From an uncultured Atopobium sp. (GTDB lineage Bacteria > Actinomycetota > Coriobacteriia > Coriobacteriales > Atopobiaceae), in the NCBI GenBank assembly GCA_938041635.1, contig CALIAD010000058.1, positions 1-32,988 on the forward strand: DNA of 32,988 nt. The letters are read 5' to 3'. The position numbers were made by a program, and so were the translations under genes. The notes under the pieces were generated by a model. That model did no database searches, had not been told where the DNA came from, and worked only from the letters and a program-made list of their open reading frames with translations. The stretch's first letter is position 1; every line of letters starts with the position of its first letter. This document shows, one piece after another, positions 6,899 through 15,347 of this stretch.

Positions 6899-9391
6899 AT
6901 GCCCTCTAAACGCACTTCAAACGCAGCAAAAAGAAATTCTAGAAACGCCGCTTCCGCCCAGGCAGCAGGCTTGACTCCACTGCAGAACGACATCATTGGT
7001 GTTGTTCTTGCAGTGGTTGCAATTGCTATGCTTTTGTCCATTATTGTCCCTTCTAACGCTGTTATTACCAGCGCGATGGGCCATGGACTTAAACTTTGCT
7101 TTGGTACGGGAGCACTTCTTTTTCCCATTGCAGTATTTGTCTTTGCTATGACCTTCTTTATGCGTGATGATCAGGGAATTTCTACACGCATTGCTATTGG
7201 TCTTACGCTAGATGTTCTTGCTGCTCTTGCGCTTATCTCGCTCAACTTCCCAGGAGCTGAGTCTGCTCCAGACATGCTTCTAGGCACAAAAGTCTTAGAG
7301 GCTGCTGGTGGCTATGTGGGCGGCGGTATTGCTTGGGTTTTGCTGCGCTTTGTTGGCCGCGTGGTGGGCAATGTCCTTTTAGTTGGCTTTATCATTGCCG
7401 GCGTTGTTATCTGCGGCTTCTCCATTTCTGACATGGTTGAGCGCGTGAGCTTCCGCCTGGATGAGGCGCGCGAGAATCATCGCTACCGCAAAGAAGAGCG
7501 TGCCCTTGCTAAAGAAGAAGCACTCTTTGCTGCTAATGCTCCACAACCTGCAAAGAAGCAGGGTAGACGCAGCTCCAACAACCAGTCTTCTCTCTTTGAT
7601 GAGACCGGTGAAGGGGAGACCACATATCTGGGCAATCGTAAGACTTCTGTCATCAAACGTGACGCCCGTCTCTATGAGGAAGAAGAGGCGCAAGAGGACG
7701 CAGGAGACGCTCCTACTACGCTTCTTGATAAAGCTAAGAACAAGCTGCGTCCTAAGAAGAATGACCAGCCAGATGATGCAGCTGTCGAGAAAAACGATGG
7801 TGCTGTAGCTGAGGTTGCTCCTACCACAAAACAGGCTAAACCTAAGAGTAAGGCTAAAACAACGCCCGATTTTCTCGCCACACCAGACCAGCTCAAGAGG
7901 CCTGGCGATGACGATGAGTCGTATGAGCTGCCACCATTTAGCATCCTGAAGTCAAACAAGAACTCGGCCACTTCTGCCGTAAGCGATGATGAGCTTGAAG
8001 CTACCGCACAGAGACTCCAGGCTACGCTTGAGGAGTTTGGCCTCTCCAGCCAGGTAGTAGGCTGGACCGCCGGTCCTTCTGTTACTACGTTTAAGATTTC
8101 GATGGGCGAGGGCGAGCGCGTCAACAAGATCACTAATCTTGAGGACGATATTGCGCTTTCTCTTGCTGCAAAGTCTGTTCGTATTTTTGCGCCAATTCCT
8201 GGTACTTCTTTGGTTGGTATTGAGATTCCTAACGAGAAAGCCCAGGCAGTCAATTTGGCTGACGTTCTACCTTTTGCAAAGGGTGGTCCTCTTGAGTGTG
8301 CCTTTGGTCGCGATTCTGAGGGTAAGCCAATTGTTGTTGACCTTGCCAGCCTTCCTCACTTGCTGGTAGCAGGTACTACCGGTTCTGGTAAGTCTGTCCT
8401 GCTCAACGCTATTGTCATGTCTATGCTCATGCGCGCAACTCCTGAGCAGGTTCGCCTTATTATGGTTGACCCAAAGCGCGTTGAGTTTACGGGTTACGCT
8501 GGTCTTCCTCACCTGTATGTTCCAGTTGTTACCGAGCCAAGGCAGGCAGCAAGTGCGCTTCAGTGGGGCGTCACCGAGATGGAGCGCCGCCTGAAGGTAT
8601 TTGAGCACTACAAGGTTCGTGACATTAAGACGTACAACAGAAACGTTGATGGCGATAAATACGCTGATATGGAGAACCCTCCAAAGCACATGCCATACTT
8701 TGTTATTGTCATCGACGAGCTTGCTGACCTTATGATGGTTGCGGGCAAAGACGTTGAGTCTTCCATTGTCCGTATTGCTCAGCTTGGTCGTGCTGCAGGT
8801 ATTCACCTGATTGTTGCAACACAGCGTCCTTCTGCTGACGTTGTAACTGGTCTGATCCGCGCAAACATCGATAACCGCGTTGCACTCTCTGTTGATAACT
8901 CTTTGAACTCCCGTATTATTCTGGACCAAAAGGGTGCAGAGCAGCTGCTGGGTAAAGGCGATATGCTGGTTAAGCTTCGTGGTAAGAAGCCAAATCGCGC
9001 CCAGGGTTGCTGGGTCTCTGACGAGGAAATCGAGGAAACCGTTAAGTACATTCGTACTCAGCGTACCGCAGAATATCACGACAACATTTTGACTGTTGCA
9101 ACTCCAACACAGGCCGATGGCGTTGGGGGAGTTGGTGGTATGGCGCAGGCAGACGATCCGCTTATTTGGGAAGCTGCGCGCATAATTGTGGATTCTCAGC
9201 TAGGTTCTACATCTAGTTTGCAAAGAGCGCTCTCTGTTGGGTATGCTCGTGCTGGTAGAATTATGGATATGCTTGAGGCAAAAGGTGTTGTTGGCCCAGC
9301 TAACGGATCAAAGCCTCGAGAAGTTCTTATCGATAAAGATGCTCTTGAAGAGCTCAAAGTTCAAGACGCTGCCTATAGGGAGGTAGAGTAA
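6899..9391 (+). CDS. ftsK: DNA translocase FtsK/SpoIIIE
   Basis: FtsK is a septum-anchored hexameric DNA pump that clears the chromosome from the closing division site. The 830-residue protein has an N-terminal set of about four membrane helices (to about residue 180), a charged low-complexity linker (about 190-350), and the motor with Walker A GTTGSGKS at 492-499 and Walker B ending in D606-E607. A C-terminal winged-helix gamma domain (about 755-825) reads oriented DNA motifs. I chose ATG 6899 because GGAGG lies 10 bases upstream; an in-frame ATG at 6839 lies inside rnj and has no ribosome binding site. The next gene follows by 2 bases. Confidence 0.96.
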   Translation: MPSKRTSNAAKRNSRNAASAQAAGLTPLQNDIIGVVLAVVAIAMLLSIIVPSNAVITSAMGHGLKLCFGTGALLFPIAVFVFAMTFFMRDDQGISTRIAIGLTLDVLAALALISLNFPGAESAPDMLLGTKVLEAAGGYVGGGIAWVLLRFVGRVVGNVLLVGFIIAGVVICGFSISDMVERVSFRLDEARENHRYRKEERALAKEEALFAANAPQPAKKQGRRSSNNQSSLFDETGEGETTYLGNRKTSVIKRDARLYEEEEAQEDAGDAPTTLLDKAKNKLRPKKNDQPDDAAVEKNDGAVAEVAPTTKQAKPKSKAKTTPDFLATPDQLKRPGDDDESYELPPFSILKSNKNSATSAVSDDELEATAQRLQATLEEFGLSSQVVGWTAGPSVTTFKISMGEGERVNKITNLEDDIALSLAAKSVRIFAPIPGTSLVGIEIPNEKAQAVNLADVLPFAKGGPLECAFGRDSEGKPIVVDLASLPHLLVAGTTGSGKSVLLNAIVMSMLMRATPEQVRLIMVDPKRVEFTGYAGLPHLYVPVVTEPRQAASALQWGVTEMERRLKVFEHYKVRDIKTYNRNVDGDKYADMENPPKHMPYFVIVIDELADLMMVAGKDVESSIVRIAQLGRAAGIHLIVATQRPSADVVTGLIRANIDNRVALSVDNSLNSRIILDQKGAEQLLGKGDMLVKLRGKKPNRAQGCWVSDEEIEETVKYIRTQRTAEYHDNILTVATPTQADGVGGVGGMAQADDPLIWEAARIIVDSQLGSTSSLQRALSVGYARAGRIMDMLEAKGVVGPANGSKPREVLIDKDALEELKVQDAAYREVE

Positions 9392-9393
9392 GC

Positions 9394-10899
9394 ATGCCAC
9401 GCCCTCGTTTTAGTGAGATGCTCGTAGAACGTAGACGTCAGCTCGGGCTTTCTATCACTCAAGCATCAAAGATTCTTCGCCTCAAGGAGCAGGCACTTAT
9501 TGCTTTTGAGGAAGGCGATTTTAAGAACATGCCGCAGAGTGGTTATGCTCAGGGCATGCTTTCTTCGTATGCTCGCTATCTAGGACTTAATCCGCGTGAG
9601 ATCGTAGACCTCTTCCAGGAAGAGAGCTACGAGTTTGAAAACGGCACCTATTCTCATGAGCTGCGTCGTCGTACGCGCGATACCCAGTCTGGCCGTGGTA
9701 TTGCTGGTTATGATGTCGTAAACGAGTCCGGTAGCAGGCCAAAGGCATACGTACAGTACCACGGTCTTCTCCCCACATCGGGAGGCCCTGCTGGCGATAT
9801 GGGCGCATTTGCAACTACCTCTGGTGTTCGCTCCAGGCAAACCGGTGTGCCTCTGGGTGCTCAGGCATCTGAAGAAGACGCTGGCGGCTACTCATATTCT
9901 CGCTACGCCACAGGTCATGCGTATAACGCTGGTATTGAAGAGGCTTCTCGCCAGAAGACCATGGCAAGTCGTACACGTGGTGGCGTTCAGCGCAGACGTG
10001 TAGGTATTGCGGGCGTTAGCATGCCAGCTTATAAAGACGATGTAACCAGAAGAACTGTTGCTCCAAGCGATTACACCGATGACCTTCGCTATGACAATGT
10101 AACTGATCCTTATGAGCGAGCATCTACTATTTCCGGTCGCCGTGGCTCTAGAAATATTGCGCAGGTAGATAGGCCTAATGTTCGTCGTCGCCAGCCATCT
10201 AGCGCCGCCGCTCAACAGCGCCGTGCTCCTCAAAGACCAGGCGTTATGGGTGCGCTTCAGAATTATTTCTCTGATACGGGCCGCACCATTGCCACCGTAT
10301 TTGCTCTTGTTGTTGTGATCATTACTGCCGTTTTGCTGTTTAGCGTTCGTTCCTGCATGACAGCTCGCACTACGCCTACTACAACTAAAACGGTAAGCGT
10401 TAACAACTCAACATCCGATTCTTCTAAGAATTCCACTACTACAAATAGCAACACGGACACCTCTAAGAAGGATTCTACTGATACTTCTAAGAGCACCACT
10501 ACAACTGAGCCAAAGAAGGAAGAGACTCCTAAGCAGACTACCGTAGTGGTTACTGTTGCAGATGGTCAGACAAGCTGGGTTGAGATTACCGTTGACGGCA
10601 AGAGTGTTGAGGCTGATGCTATTACCGGCCCATGGTCTCAGACATACACCGTCACTGACTCCATGACCGTTCTTGCAGGTACTCCTGGTGCTGTTGCGGT
10701 AACCGTTAATGGTACTGCTAAGCCATTTGACGCAAATGCTTCTGGTATTGGCACCTTGACTATTCAGGGTACTAAACCTGCTGACGCTAACGGAGCAAAC
10801 GCTTCAGGAACTCAAACAAACAGCACGTCAACAAATACAACAAGCGGAACCTCTGGTACAACTAACAACCAGAATTCCAACAGCAATTCAAATAACTAA
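9394..10899 (+). CDS. rodZ: RodZ-like cell-shape protein (helix-turn-helix, membrane, DUF4115)
   Basis: This 501-residue protein has a RodZ/YmfM-type layout: a cytoplasmic helix-turn-helix of the HTH_25 type (about 5-75), a long basic cytoplasmic linker, one membrane helix (about 299-321), a Ser/Thr/Lys-rich low-complexity stretch, and an outside DUF4115-like beta domain (about 385-455) before a Ser/Thr/Asn tail. RodZ links MreB-type cytoskeleton to the wall machinery in rods. Whether this host has MreB is not visible, so the role may be in division or wall synthesis instead. The ATG lies 2 bases after ftsK, with GGGAGG at 9378-9383. B. subtilis has the same neighbour (ymfM near spoIIIE). Confidence 0.82.
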   Translation: MPRPRFSEMLVERRRQLGLSITQASKILRLKEQALIAFEEGDFKNMPQSGYAQGMLSSYARYLGLNPREIVDLFQEESYEFENGTYSHELRRRTRDTQSGRGIAGYDVVNESGSRPKAYVQYHGLLPTSGGPAGDMGAFATTSGVRSRQTGVPLGAQASEEDAGGYSYSRYATGHAYNAGIEEASRQKTMASRTRGGVQRRRVGIAGVSMPAYKDDVTRRTVAPSDYTDDLRYDNVTDPYERASTISGRRGSRNIAQVDRPNVRRRQPSSAAAQQRRAPQRPGVMGALQNYFSDTGRTIATVFALVVVIITAVLLFSVRSCMTARTTPTTTKTVSVNNSTSDSSKNSTTTNSNTDTSKKDSTDTSKSTTTTEPKKEETPKQTTVVVTVADGQTSWVEITVDGKSVEADAITGPWSQTYTVTDSMTVLAGTPGAVAVTVNGTAKPFDANASGIGTLTIQGTKPADANGANASGTQTNSTSTNTTSGTSGTTNNQNSNSNSNN

Positions 10900-10907
10900 A
10901 CGCCATA

Positions 10908-10929
10908 GGGCGAGAAGTTCTTCTCGCCC
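10908..10929 (+). other. GC-rich hairpin between rodZ and yajQ
   Basis: A perfect 9-bp stem, GGGCGAGAA (10908-10916) with TTCTCGCCC (10921-10929) and loop GTTC, lies 8 bases after the rodZ stop. There is no T-tract, and the yajQ ribosome binding site follows at once. It may stabilise mRNA ends or terminate weakly. Confidence 0.5.
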
Positions 10930-10947
10930 AGGTAATACGGAGGGGAA

Positions 10948-11445
10948 ATGGCTAAAGAATCAAGCTTTGACGTTGTGTCTGAAGTAGACATGATGGAAGT
11001 TGATAATGCATTTCAGCAGGCAGCTCGTGAGCTTACCCAGCGCTACGATCTAAAAGATTCTGGTGCAACACTTGAGCTCTCTAAGAAAGAGGGTAAGTTT
11101 ACTATTGAGGCTCCTGCAGATTTTGTTGCATCTCAGGTTAGGGATGTTCTTGGCTCCAAGCTGGTAAAGCGCGGAATTGATCTTACTGCTATTCGTTGGG
11201 GAGACTCTATTCCTGCAGCAGGTTCTACCGTGCGTCAGATTGGCTCTATTGTTTCTGGTATTGACCAGGAGACTGCCAAGAAGATTGCTAAAGATATTCG
11301 TGATATGAAAGTTAAGGCTAAGGCAACCGTTGAGGGCGATAAGCTGCGTGTTTCTAGCGCTTCTCGCGATGTTCTTCAGTCTGTGATTGCAAGCCTTAAG
11401 GAGAAAGACTATGGCCAGCCCCTCCAGTTCAACAACTATCGATAG
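10948..11445 (+). CDS. yajQ: YajQ family nucleotide-binding protein (DUF520)
   Basis: A 165-residue YajQ/DUF520 protein with two small RNA-recognition-like folds. The start SSFDVVSEVD, the YDLKDSG segment, and the end KDYGQPLQFNNYR are typical. Family members bind nucleotides or nucleic acid; in Xanthomonas a homologue binds cyclic di-GMP. No function in actinobacteria is established that I can state. GGAGGGG at 10939-10945 sits just before ATG 10948. The 3' end overlaps rimO by 35 bases, with the rimO ribosome binding site inside yajQ, so the two are coupled. Confidence 0.93.
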   Translation: MAKESSFDVVSEVDMMEVDNAFQQAARELTQRYDLKDSGATLELSKKEGKFTIEAPADFVASQVRDVLGSKLVKRGIDLTAIRWGDSIPAAGSTVRQIGSIVSGIDQETAKKIAKDIRDMKVKAKATVEGDKLRVSSASRDVLQSVIASLKEKDYGQPLQFNNYR

Positions 11446-12817
11446 GGGCTATAACGTCCTATACATCACGTTAGGATGCGCTAAAAACGAGGTTGATACA
11501 GACCGCATGCGTGCGCGTCTTCTGGCCTCTGGTTTTGGTGAAGTTGCAGATCCAGAGTCAGCAGACGTTGCAATTATCAACACCTGCTCGTTCTTGGCTT
11601 CTGCAACAGAGGAGTCCATTGAGGCTACCCTTGAGATTGCTGAAGGCGCTTCTGAGGGAGTGCGTAAGCTGCCCATTATTATGTGTGGCTGCGTTCCTTC
11701 TCGTTACGGTGCAGAACTTAATGAGCAGCTTCCTGAGGTTGCTGCTTTTGTTCCCGCAGATCAAGAAGATGGCATTGTGAGCGTTGTCGCAGACGTTCTG
11801 AATATCCCTGAGCCAACGCAGTCTATTGTTGCCGCTCACGGCATGTTGCGCACCATTGATGGCGCTAGTGCGTTTGTAAAGATTTCTGAGGGCTGTGACA
11901 GATTCTGCGCTTTCTGCGCTATTCCGTATATTCGTGGTCACTATCACTCAAGACCTGCTGAAGAGATTCTTCAAGAGGTTCATGAGCTGATGGAGGGCGG
12001 TGTTCGTGAGGTCATTTTGATTGGCCAGGACACCGGCATTTGGGGCTCTGATATGCCTGACACAGAGGATGGCCAGACGCCAACGCTTGCTAAGCTTATG
12101 CAGCAGGTTGCTGAGGTAGTCCGTCCCTATAAGGGCTGGATTCGCGTTTTGTATCTGCAGCCAGAAGGTATGACCGATGAGCTTATCAGCACCATTCGTG
12201 ATACGCCTGAGGTTCTACCTTACATTGATATTCCAATTCAGCACTGCAATGAGCGTATTCTTAAGCGCATGGGTCGCTCTGGCTCTACGCAGGAGCTTCG
12301 TGAGCTTTTTGATCGCCTCAGAACAGAGATTCCTGGCATGGTTCTTCGTACCACCGGAATGTGCGGCTTCCCAGGCGAGACCGATGAAGAATCAGACGAG
12401 CTCTATGACTTTATTCAGGAGCAGGAGTTTGACTACACGTCTGTCTTTACCTATTCGCCAGAAGAGGGAACTCTAGGCGCAAAGATGTCTGATCAGGTTC
12501 CTGACGAGGTAAAGATTGAGCGCACGCAGCGTCTGCTTGACCTTGTAGAGCAACTTGGCTTTGCCGCAACTGCCCGTCACGTTGGTGAGCGCTGTGAGGT
12601 CATTATTGACGGAATCGAAGAATCCGACGAGGGCACTGAGCTTATCGGCCATACGTGGTTCCAGGCTCCTGACTGCGATGGCGCTGTTCACATTGCAGAG
12701 GGAGAGGCCGCGGTTGGAGATATTGTCCTTTGTGACTTGGTAGATTCTTTCTGCTATGAAATGATTGGCGAGATTGTAGACACTACAGACACACAGTCTG
12801 GCGAGAAAACCGTTTAG
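11411..12817 (+). CDS. rimO: Ribosomal protein S12 methylthiotransferase RimO
   Basis: RimO is a radical-SAM enzyme that adds a methylthio group to an aspartate of ribosomal protein S12. The 468-residue protein has the N-terminal UPF0004 domain with cysteines in LGCAKNEVD, NTCSF and MCGC (first iron-sulfur cluster), the radical-SAM cysteines C162-x3-C166-x2-C169, and a C-terminal TRAM-like domain (about 375-450). RimO rather than MiaB is indicated by LGCAKNEVDTD and by the separate MiaB at 19301. The start is ATG 11411, 7 bases after AAGGAG (11398-11403); an earlier in-frame TTG at 11387 lacks support. It overlaps yajQ by 35 bases. Confidence 0.93.
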   Translation: MASPSSSTTIDRGYNVLYITLGCAKNEVDTDRMRARLLASGFGEVADPESADVAIINTCSFLASATEESIEATLEIAEGASEGVRKLPIIMCGCVPSRYGAELNEQLPEVAAFVPADQEDGIVSVVADVLNIPEPTQSIVAAHGMLRTIDGASAFVKISEGCDRFCAFCAIPYIRGHYHSRPAEEILQEVHELMEGGVREVILIGQDTGIWGSDMPDTEDGQTPTLAKLMQQVAEVVRPYKGWIRVLYLQPEGMTDELISTIRDTPEVLPYIDIPIQHCNERILKRMGRSGSTQELRELFDRLRTEIPGMVLRTTGMCGFPGETDEESDELYDFIQEQEFDYTSVFTYSPEEGTLGAKMSDQVPDEVKIERTQRLLDLVEQLGFAATARHVGERCEVIIDGIEESDEGTELIGHTWFQAPDCDGAVHIAEGEAAVGDIVLCDLVDSFCYEMIGEIVDTTDTQSGEKTV

Positions 12818-12830
12818 TTGGGGATAGGTC

Positions 12831-13436
12831 ATGTCATCAAAGACAATTTGGACACCTGCAAATATTGTTACCTGCGCTCGAGTGGTGCTGGTACCCTTTT
12901 GGCTTCTCCTTGCACAACTTTTAGGCGTATCTCTGGCCGATTCTCTAGCAACACCTGGTTTTAAACTTGGAGCTTTTCTTGTTTTTATCGGCTATGTTGT
13001 CATTTCTTTGACCGATAAGCTTGATGGTTACCTTGCCCGTAGTAGAAATGAAGTTACTACCTTTGGCAAGTTCTTAGATCCAATTGCCGATAAACTCGCT
13101 GTTGTTGTGGCTCTTTTTGTACTTCTTGAATGGCACATGGTTTCTCCTTGGGTGCTCTTAGTGATTGTTGCACGAGAGTTTTTGGTATCGGGCCTGAGAA
13201 TGGTTGTCGCATCAAAGGGTGTTGTTATTGCCGCATCTGACTTGGGTAAATGGAAGACTGCAACAACCATGGTTGCTATCTGTGGCTTGCTTTTCTTACC
13301 GAGTATTCCCGGTGGAATGATTCAGGACGTTTTGCTCTTTATCTTTAACGTATCTATGTGGGTTGCAGTAGTTCTTACGGCCTGGTCAGGAATTGACTAC
13401 TTTGTAAAGTCTTGGCAATACATTGCTGAAGTTTAA
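12831..13436 (+). CDS. pgsA: CDP-diacylglycerol-glycerol-3-phosphate 3-phosphatidyltransferase
   Basis: This membrane enzyme makes phosphatidylglycerol phosphate from CDP-diacylglycerol and glycerol-3-phosphate, the first committed step to phosphatidylglycerol and cardiolipin. The full CDP-alcohol phosphatidyltransferase motif is present: D65-G-x2-A69-R70, G79, D83 and D87, which bind the metal and CDP. Several hydrophobic helices fill the 201 residues. Gene order (rodZ ... pgsA-cinA-recA) supports PgsA over other family members, but the alcohol substrate is inferred. ATG 12831 lies 13 bases after rimO with a modest GGGATAGG ribosome binding site. Confidence 0.9.
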   Translation: MSSKTIWTPANIVTCARVVLVPFWLLLAQLLGVSLADSLATPGFKLGAFLVFIGYVVISLTDKLDGYLARSRNEVTTFGKFLDPIADKLAVVVALFVLLEWHMVSPWVLLVIVAREFLVSGLRMVVASKGVVIAASDLGKWKTATTMVAICGLLFLPSIPGGMIQDVLLFIFNVSMWVAVVLTAWSGIDYFVKSWQYIAEV

Positions 13437-13440
13437 CAAG

Positions 13441-13493
13441 ATGGCGTCTCTCTGAGGCGCCATACGTATATACGATAGGTATGTTTTCATACC
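13441..13493 (+). other. Two hairpins between pgsA and cinA
   Basis: The first stem pairs 13441-13450 with 13454-13463 (10 bp with one wobble) and has no T-tract after it. The second, GGTATG-TTTT-CATACC at 13478-13493, is perfect over 6 bp. They are followed by the palindrome CAAACGTTTG (13493-13502). They may weaken read-through from pgsA into cinA. Confidence 0.45.
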
Positions 13494-13529
13494 AAACGTT
13501 TGCATGCGGACCGAAAAGTTGTGATTCAT

Positions 13530-14027
13530 ATGTTTTCATCTGAAGTTCTTTCAGAAGCTCAACAGGTTGTTTCAGAGGCTCTTGAGGCTGGTCTTACCGT
13601 TGCTTCTGCTGAGTCTTGTACGGGAGGACTTGTTGCAGGTGCACTTACCGCCATCTCTGGATCATCAAGCGTGCTTAAAGGTTCTGTTGTGAGCTACACC
13701 ATTGAGATTAAGCAGAAGGTATTGGGTGTCTCAAAGGATATTTTTGAAGAGCCGTCCCTTGGCGCTGTTTCTGAACCCTGTGCTGCACAGATGGCTTCGG
13801 GTGTTAGAAAAGTTATTGGTTCAGACATTGCAGTTTCCGTTACTGGAATAGCTGGTCCAACAGGAGAAGAGCCCGGTAAACCAGTTGGAACGGTTTGGTT
13901 TGGTATTACCAGTAATAACTTTACCCATACGGTCTGTAAACATTTTTCTGGTAATAGAGAACAGGTACGAGAAGCTGCAGTTTTACAAGCTTTGCAATTA
14001 ATTCATGAAGCAATTGTGAAGGCTTAA
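13530..14027 (+). CDS. pncC: CinA C-terminal-type protein, nicotinamide-nucleotide amidase (PncC)
   Basis: A 165-residue protein that contains only the CinA C-terminal domain, which in characterised relatives deamidates nicotinamide mononucleotide for NAD recycling. The motifs AESCTGGLVA (near residues 28-37) and GIAGPTG are those of the PncC family. The MoCF-like N-terminal half found in B. subtilis CinA is absent. I chose ATG 13530; GTG 13521 and TTG 13500 are in frame upstream and cannot be excluded because no strong ribosome binding site decides the start. The place between pgsA and recA is the classic cinA position. It ends at a good terminator. Confidence 0.82.
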   Translation: MFSSEVLSEAQQVVSEALEAGLTVASAESCTGGLVAGALTAISGSSSVLKGSVVSYTIEIKQKVLGVSKDIFEEPSLGAVSEPCAAQMASGVRKVIGSDIAVSVTGIAGPTGEEPGKPVGTVWFGITSNNFTHTVCKHFSGNREQVREAAVLQALQLIHEAIVKA

Positions 14028-14044
14028 AATCTAATTTTAATAGG

Positions 14045-14081
14045 GAAGTTCAAAACAAATCAGTTTTGGACTTCTTTTTTA
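14045..14081 (+). terminator. Rho-independent terminator after cinA/pncC
   Basis: A 12-bp stem (14045-14056 with 14063-14074, one wobble) and a run of six T at 14075-14080. It separates the pgsA-cinA transcript from the recA promoter. Confidence 0.85.
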
Positions 14082-14152
14082 TGCGGCTTTGCAGGACTTA
14101 TACAGACAAATTTGTAATTCAGAAGAAATTTGCTGCTCAAGAACGGAAAAAG

Positions 14153-14181
14153 AGAGGTAAGAATTCTGACAAATTACCTCT
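14153..14181. repeat. Inverted repeat upstream of the recA promoter
   Basis: A perfect 8-bp inverted repeat, AGAGGTAA (14153-14160) and TTACCTCT (14174-14181), with a 13-base spacer, ends 19 bases before the recA -35. It has no T-tract. A 10-bp palindrome, ACAAATTTGT, lies at 14106-14115. Either could be a protein site; no regulator can be named. Confidence 0.4.
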
Positions 14182-14200
14182 ATAGAGTATATGTTTGACG

Positions 14201-14229
14201 TTGACATAGAACGTCTGTTCTTATATTAT
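14201..14229 (+). promoter_or_regulatory. recA promoter with a perfect LexA (SOS) box
   Basis: TTGACA (14201-14206) and TATTAT (14224-14229) are 17 bases apart. Between them lies AGAACGTCTGTTCT (14208-14221), a perfect match to the Gram-positive LexA/DinR pattern GAAC-N4-GTTC. LexA bound here would cover both promoter elements. Confidence 0.9.
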
Positions 14230-14258
14230 TCTAGTAACAAAAAGAGCAAGGAGTTCCC

Positions 14259-15347
14259 ATGGCTAAAAAGCCCGTTTCAAAAGAGATCAAGGCTCGTACT
14301 ACTGGTGATGAGAGGGATGAGGTCATCTCTTCAACTACAGCGGAAATCGAGAAAAAATTTGGCGCTGGCGCAATTATGCGTTTAGGTGAGGGTGGTCCTG
14401 CCTTTGATATTCAGGCTATTCCCACTGGCTCACTTGCTCTTGACGCAGCACTGGGTATTGGTGGCGTTCCTCGCGGACGTATCGTAGAGATTTATGGTCC
14501 AGAGTCTTCCGGTAAGACAACTCTTTCACTAGAAATTCTTGCAGAAGCTCAGGCATTGGGTGGCGTTGTAGCTTTTATTGACGCAGAGCACGCGCTGGAC
14601 CCAGGCTATGCGGCTCGTATTGGCGTTGATATTGACGATGTTTTAATTTCTCAGCCAGATACTGGTGAGCAGGCTCTAGAGATCTGTGACATGCTTGTTC
14701 GCTCAGGCGCAATTGATGTTGTGGTTGTAGACTCCGTTGCTGCTCTTGTTCCTCGTGCAGAGATTGAGGGAGAAATCGGCGATTCTAGCGTTGGTCTTCA
14801 GGCCCGTCTTATGAGTCAGGCTCTCCGTAAATTAGCCGGCTCTCTTTCAAAGTCTAATACGCTCTGTATCTTCATTAACCAGCTAAGAGAGAAGATTGGC
14901 GTTATGTTTGGTAGCCCAGAGACCACTTCTGGTGGTAGGGCTCTTAAGTTCTTCTCCACTGTCCGCATGGACATTCGCCGCGTTGACAGCATTAAGGTTA
15001 ATGGAGAAAACGTTGGTAACCGTGTTCGAGTTAAGGTTGTAAAGAACAAGGTTGCTCCACCTTTTAAGGTTGCTGAGTTTGACATTATGTATGGTCAGGG
15101 CATCTCTAAAGAAGGCTCCATTCTTGATATGGCTGTTGACTTTGAGATTGTTAACAAGTCTGGTGCTTGGTTCACCTATGAGGGCGAGCGTCTTGGTCAG
15201 GGTAGAGAAGCAGCTAAAGCTTTCCTTACGGCCAATCCAGACCTTATGGAAGAAATTGATCACAAAGTACGAGTTGCTTGTGGTCTTGTATTTGATGAAG
15301 ATTCCGAAGTTGGTACTCCAGTTGCAACGGAAGATTCTGCTGAATAA
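14259..15347 (+). CDS. recA: Recombinase RecA
   Basis: RecA forms filaments on single-stranded DNA, carries out strand exchange, and triggers LexA self-cleavage in the SOS response. The 362-residue protein has Walker A GPESSGKT at 80-87, the INQLREKIGVMFG loop 1 segment with the following PETTSGGRALKFF loop 2 segment, and the normal C-terminal domain. ATG 14259 is preceded by AAGGAG at 14248-14253. Its promoter contains a perfect LexA box, so it is SOS-induced. The stop overlaps the recX start by one base (TAATG). Confidence 0.98.
   Translation: MAKKPVSKEIKARTTGDERDEVISSTTAEIEKKFGAGAIMRLGEGGPAFDIQAIPTGSLALDAALGIGGVPRGRIVEIYGPESSGKTTLSLEILAEAQALGGVVAFIDAEHALDPGYAARIGVDIDDVLISQPDTGEQALEICDMLVRSGAIDVVVVDSVAALVPRAEIEGEIGDSSVGLQARLMSQALRKLAGSLSKSNTLCIFINQLREKIGVMFGSPETTSGGRALKFFSTVRMDIRRVDSIKVNGENVGNRVRVKVVKNKVAPPFKVAEFDIMYGQGISKEGSILDMAVDFEIVNKSGAWFTYEGERLGQGREAAKAFLTANPDLMEEIDHKVRVACGLVFDEDSEVGTPVATEDSAE

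Noticed and set aside
8267..9079. A 270-codon minus-strand frame inside ftsK
   Set aside because: It lies wholly within the FtsK motor domain and has no family features; it is an effect of codon bias.
13493..13502. CAAACGTTTG palindrome before cinA as an SOS box
   Set aside because: It lacks the GAAC-N4-GTTC spacing seen at recA and lexA, so LexA binding is not supported.
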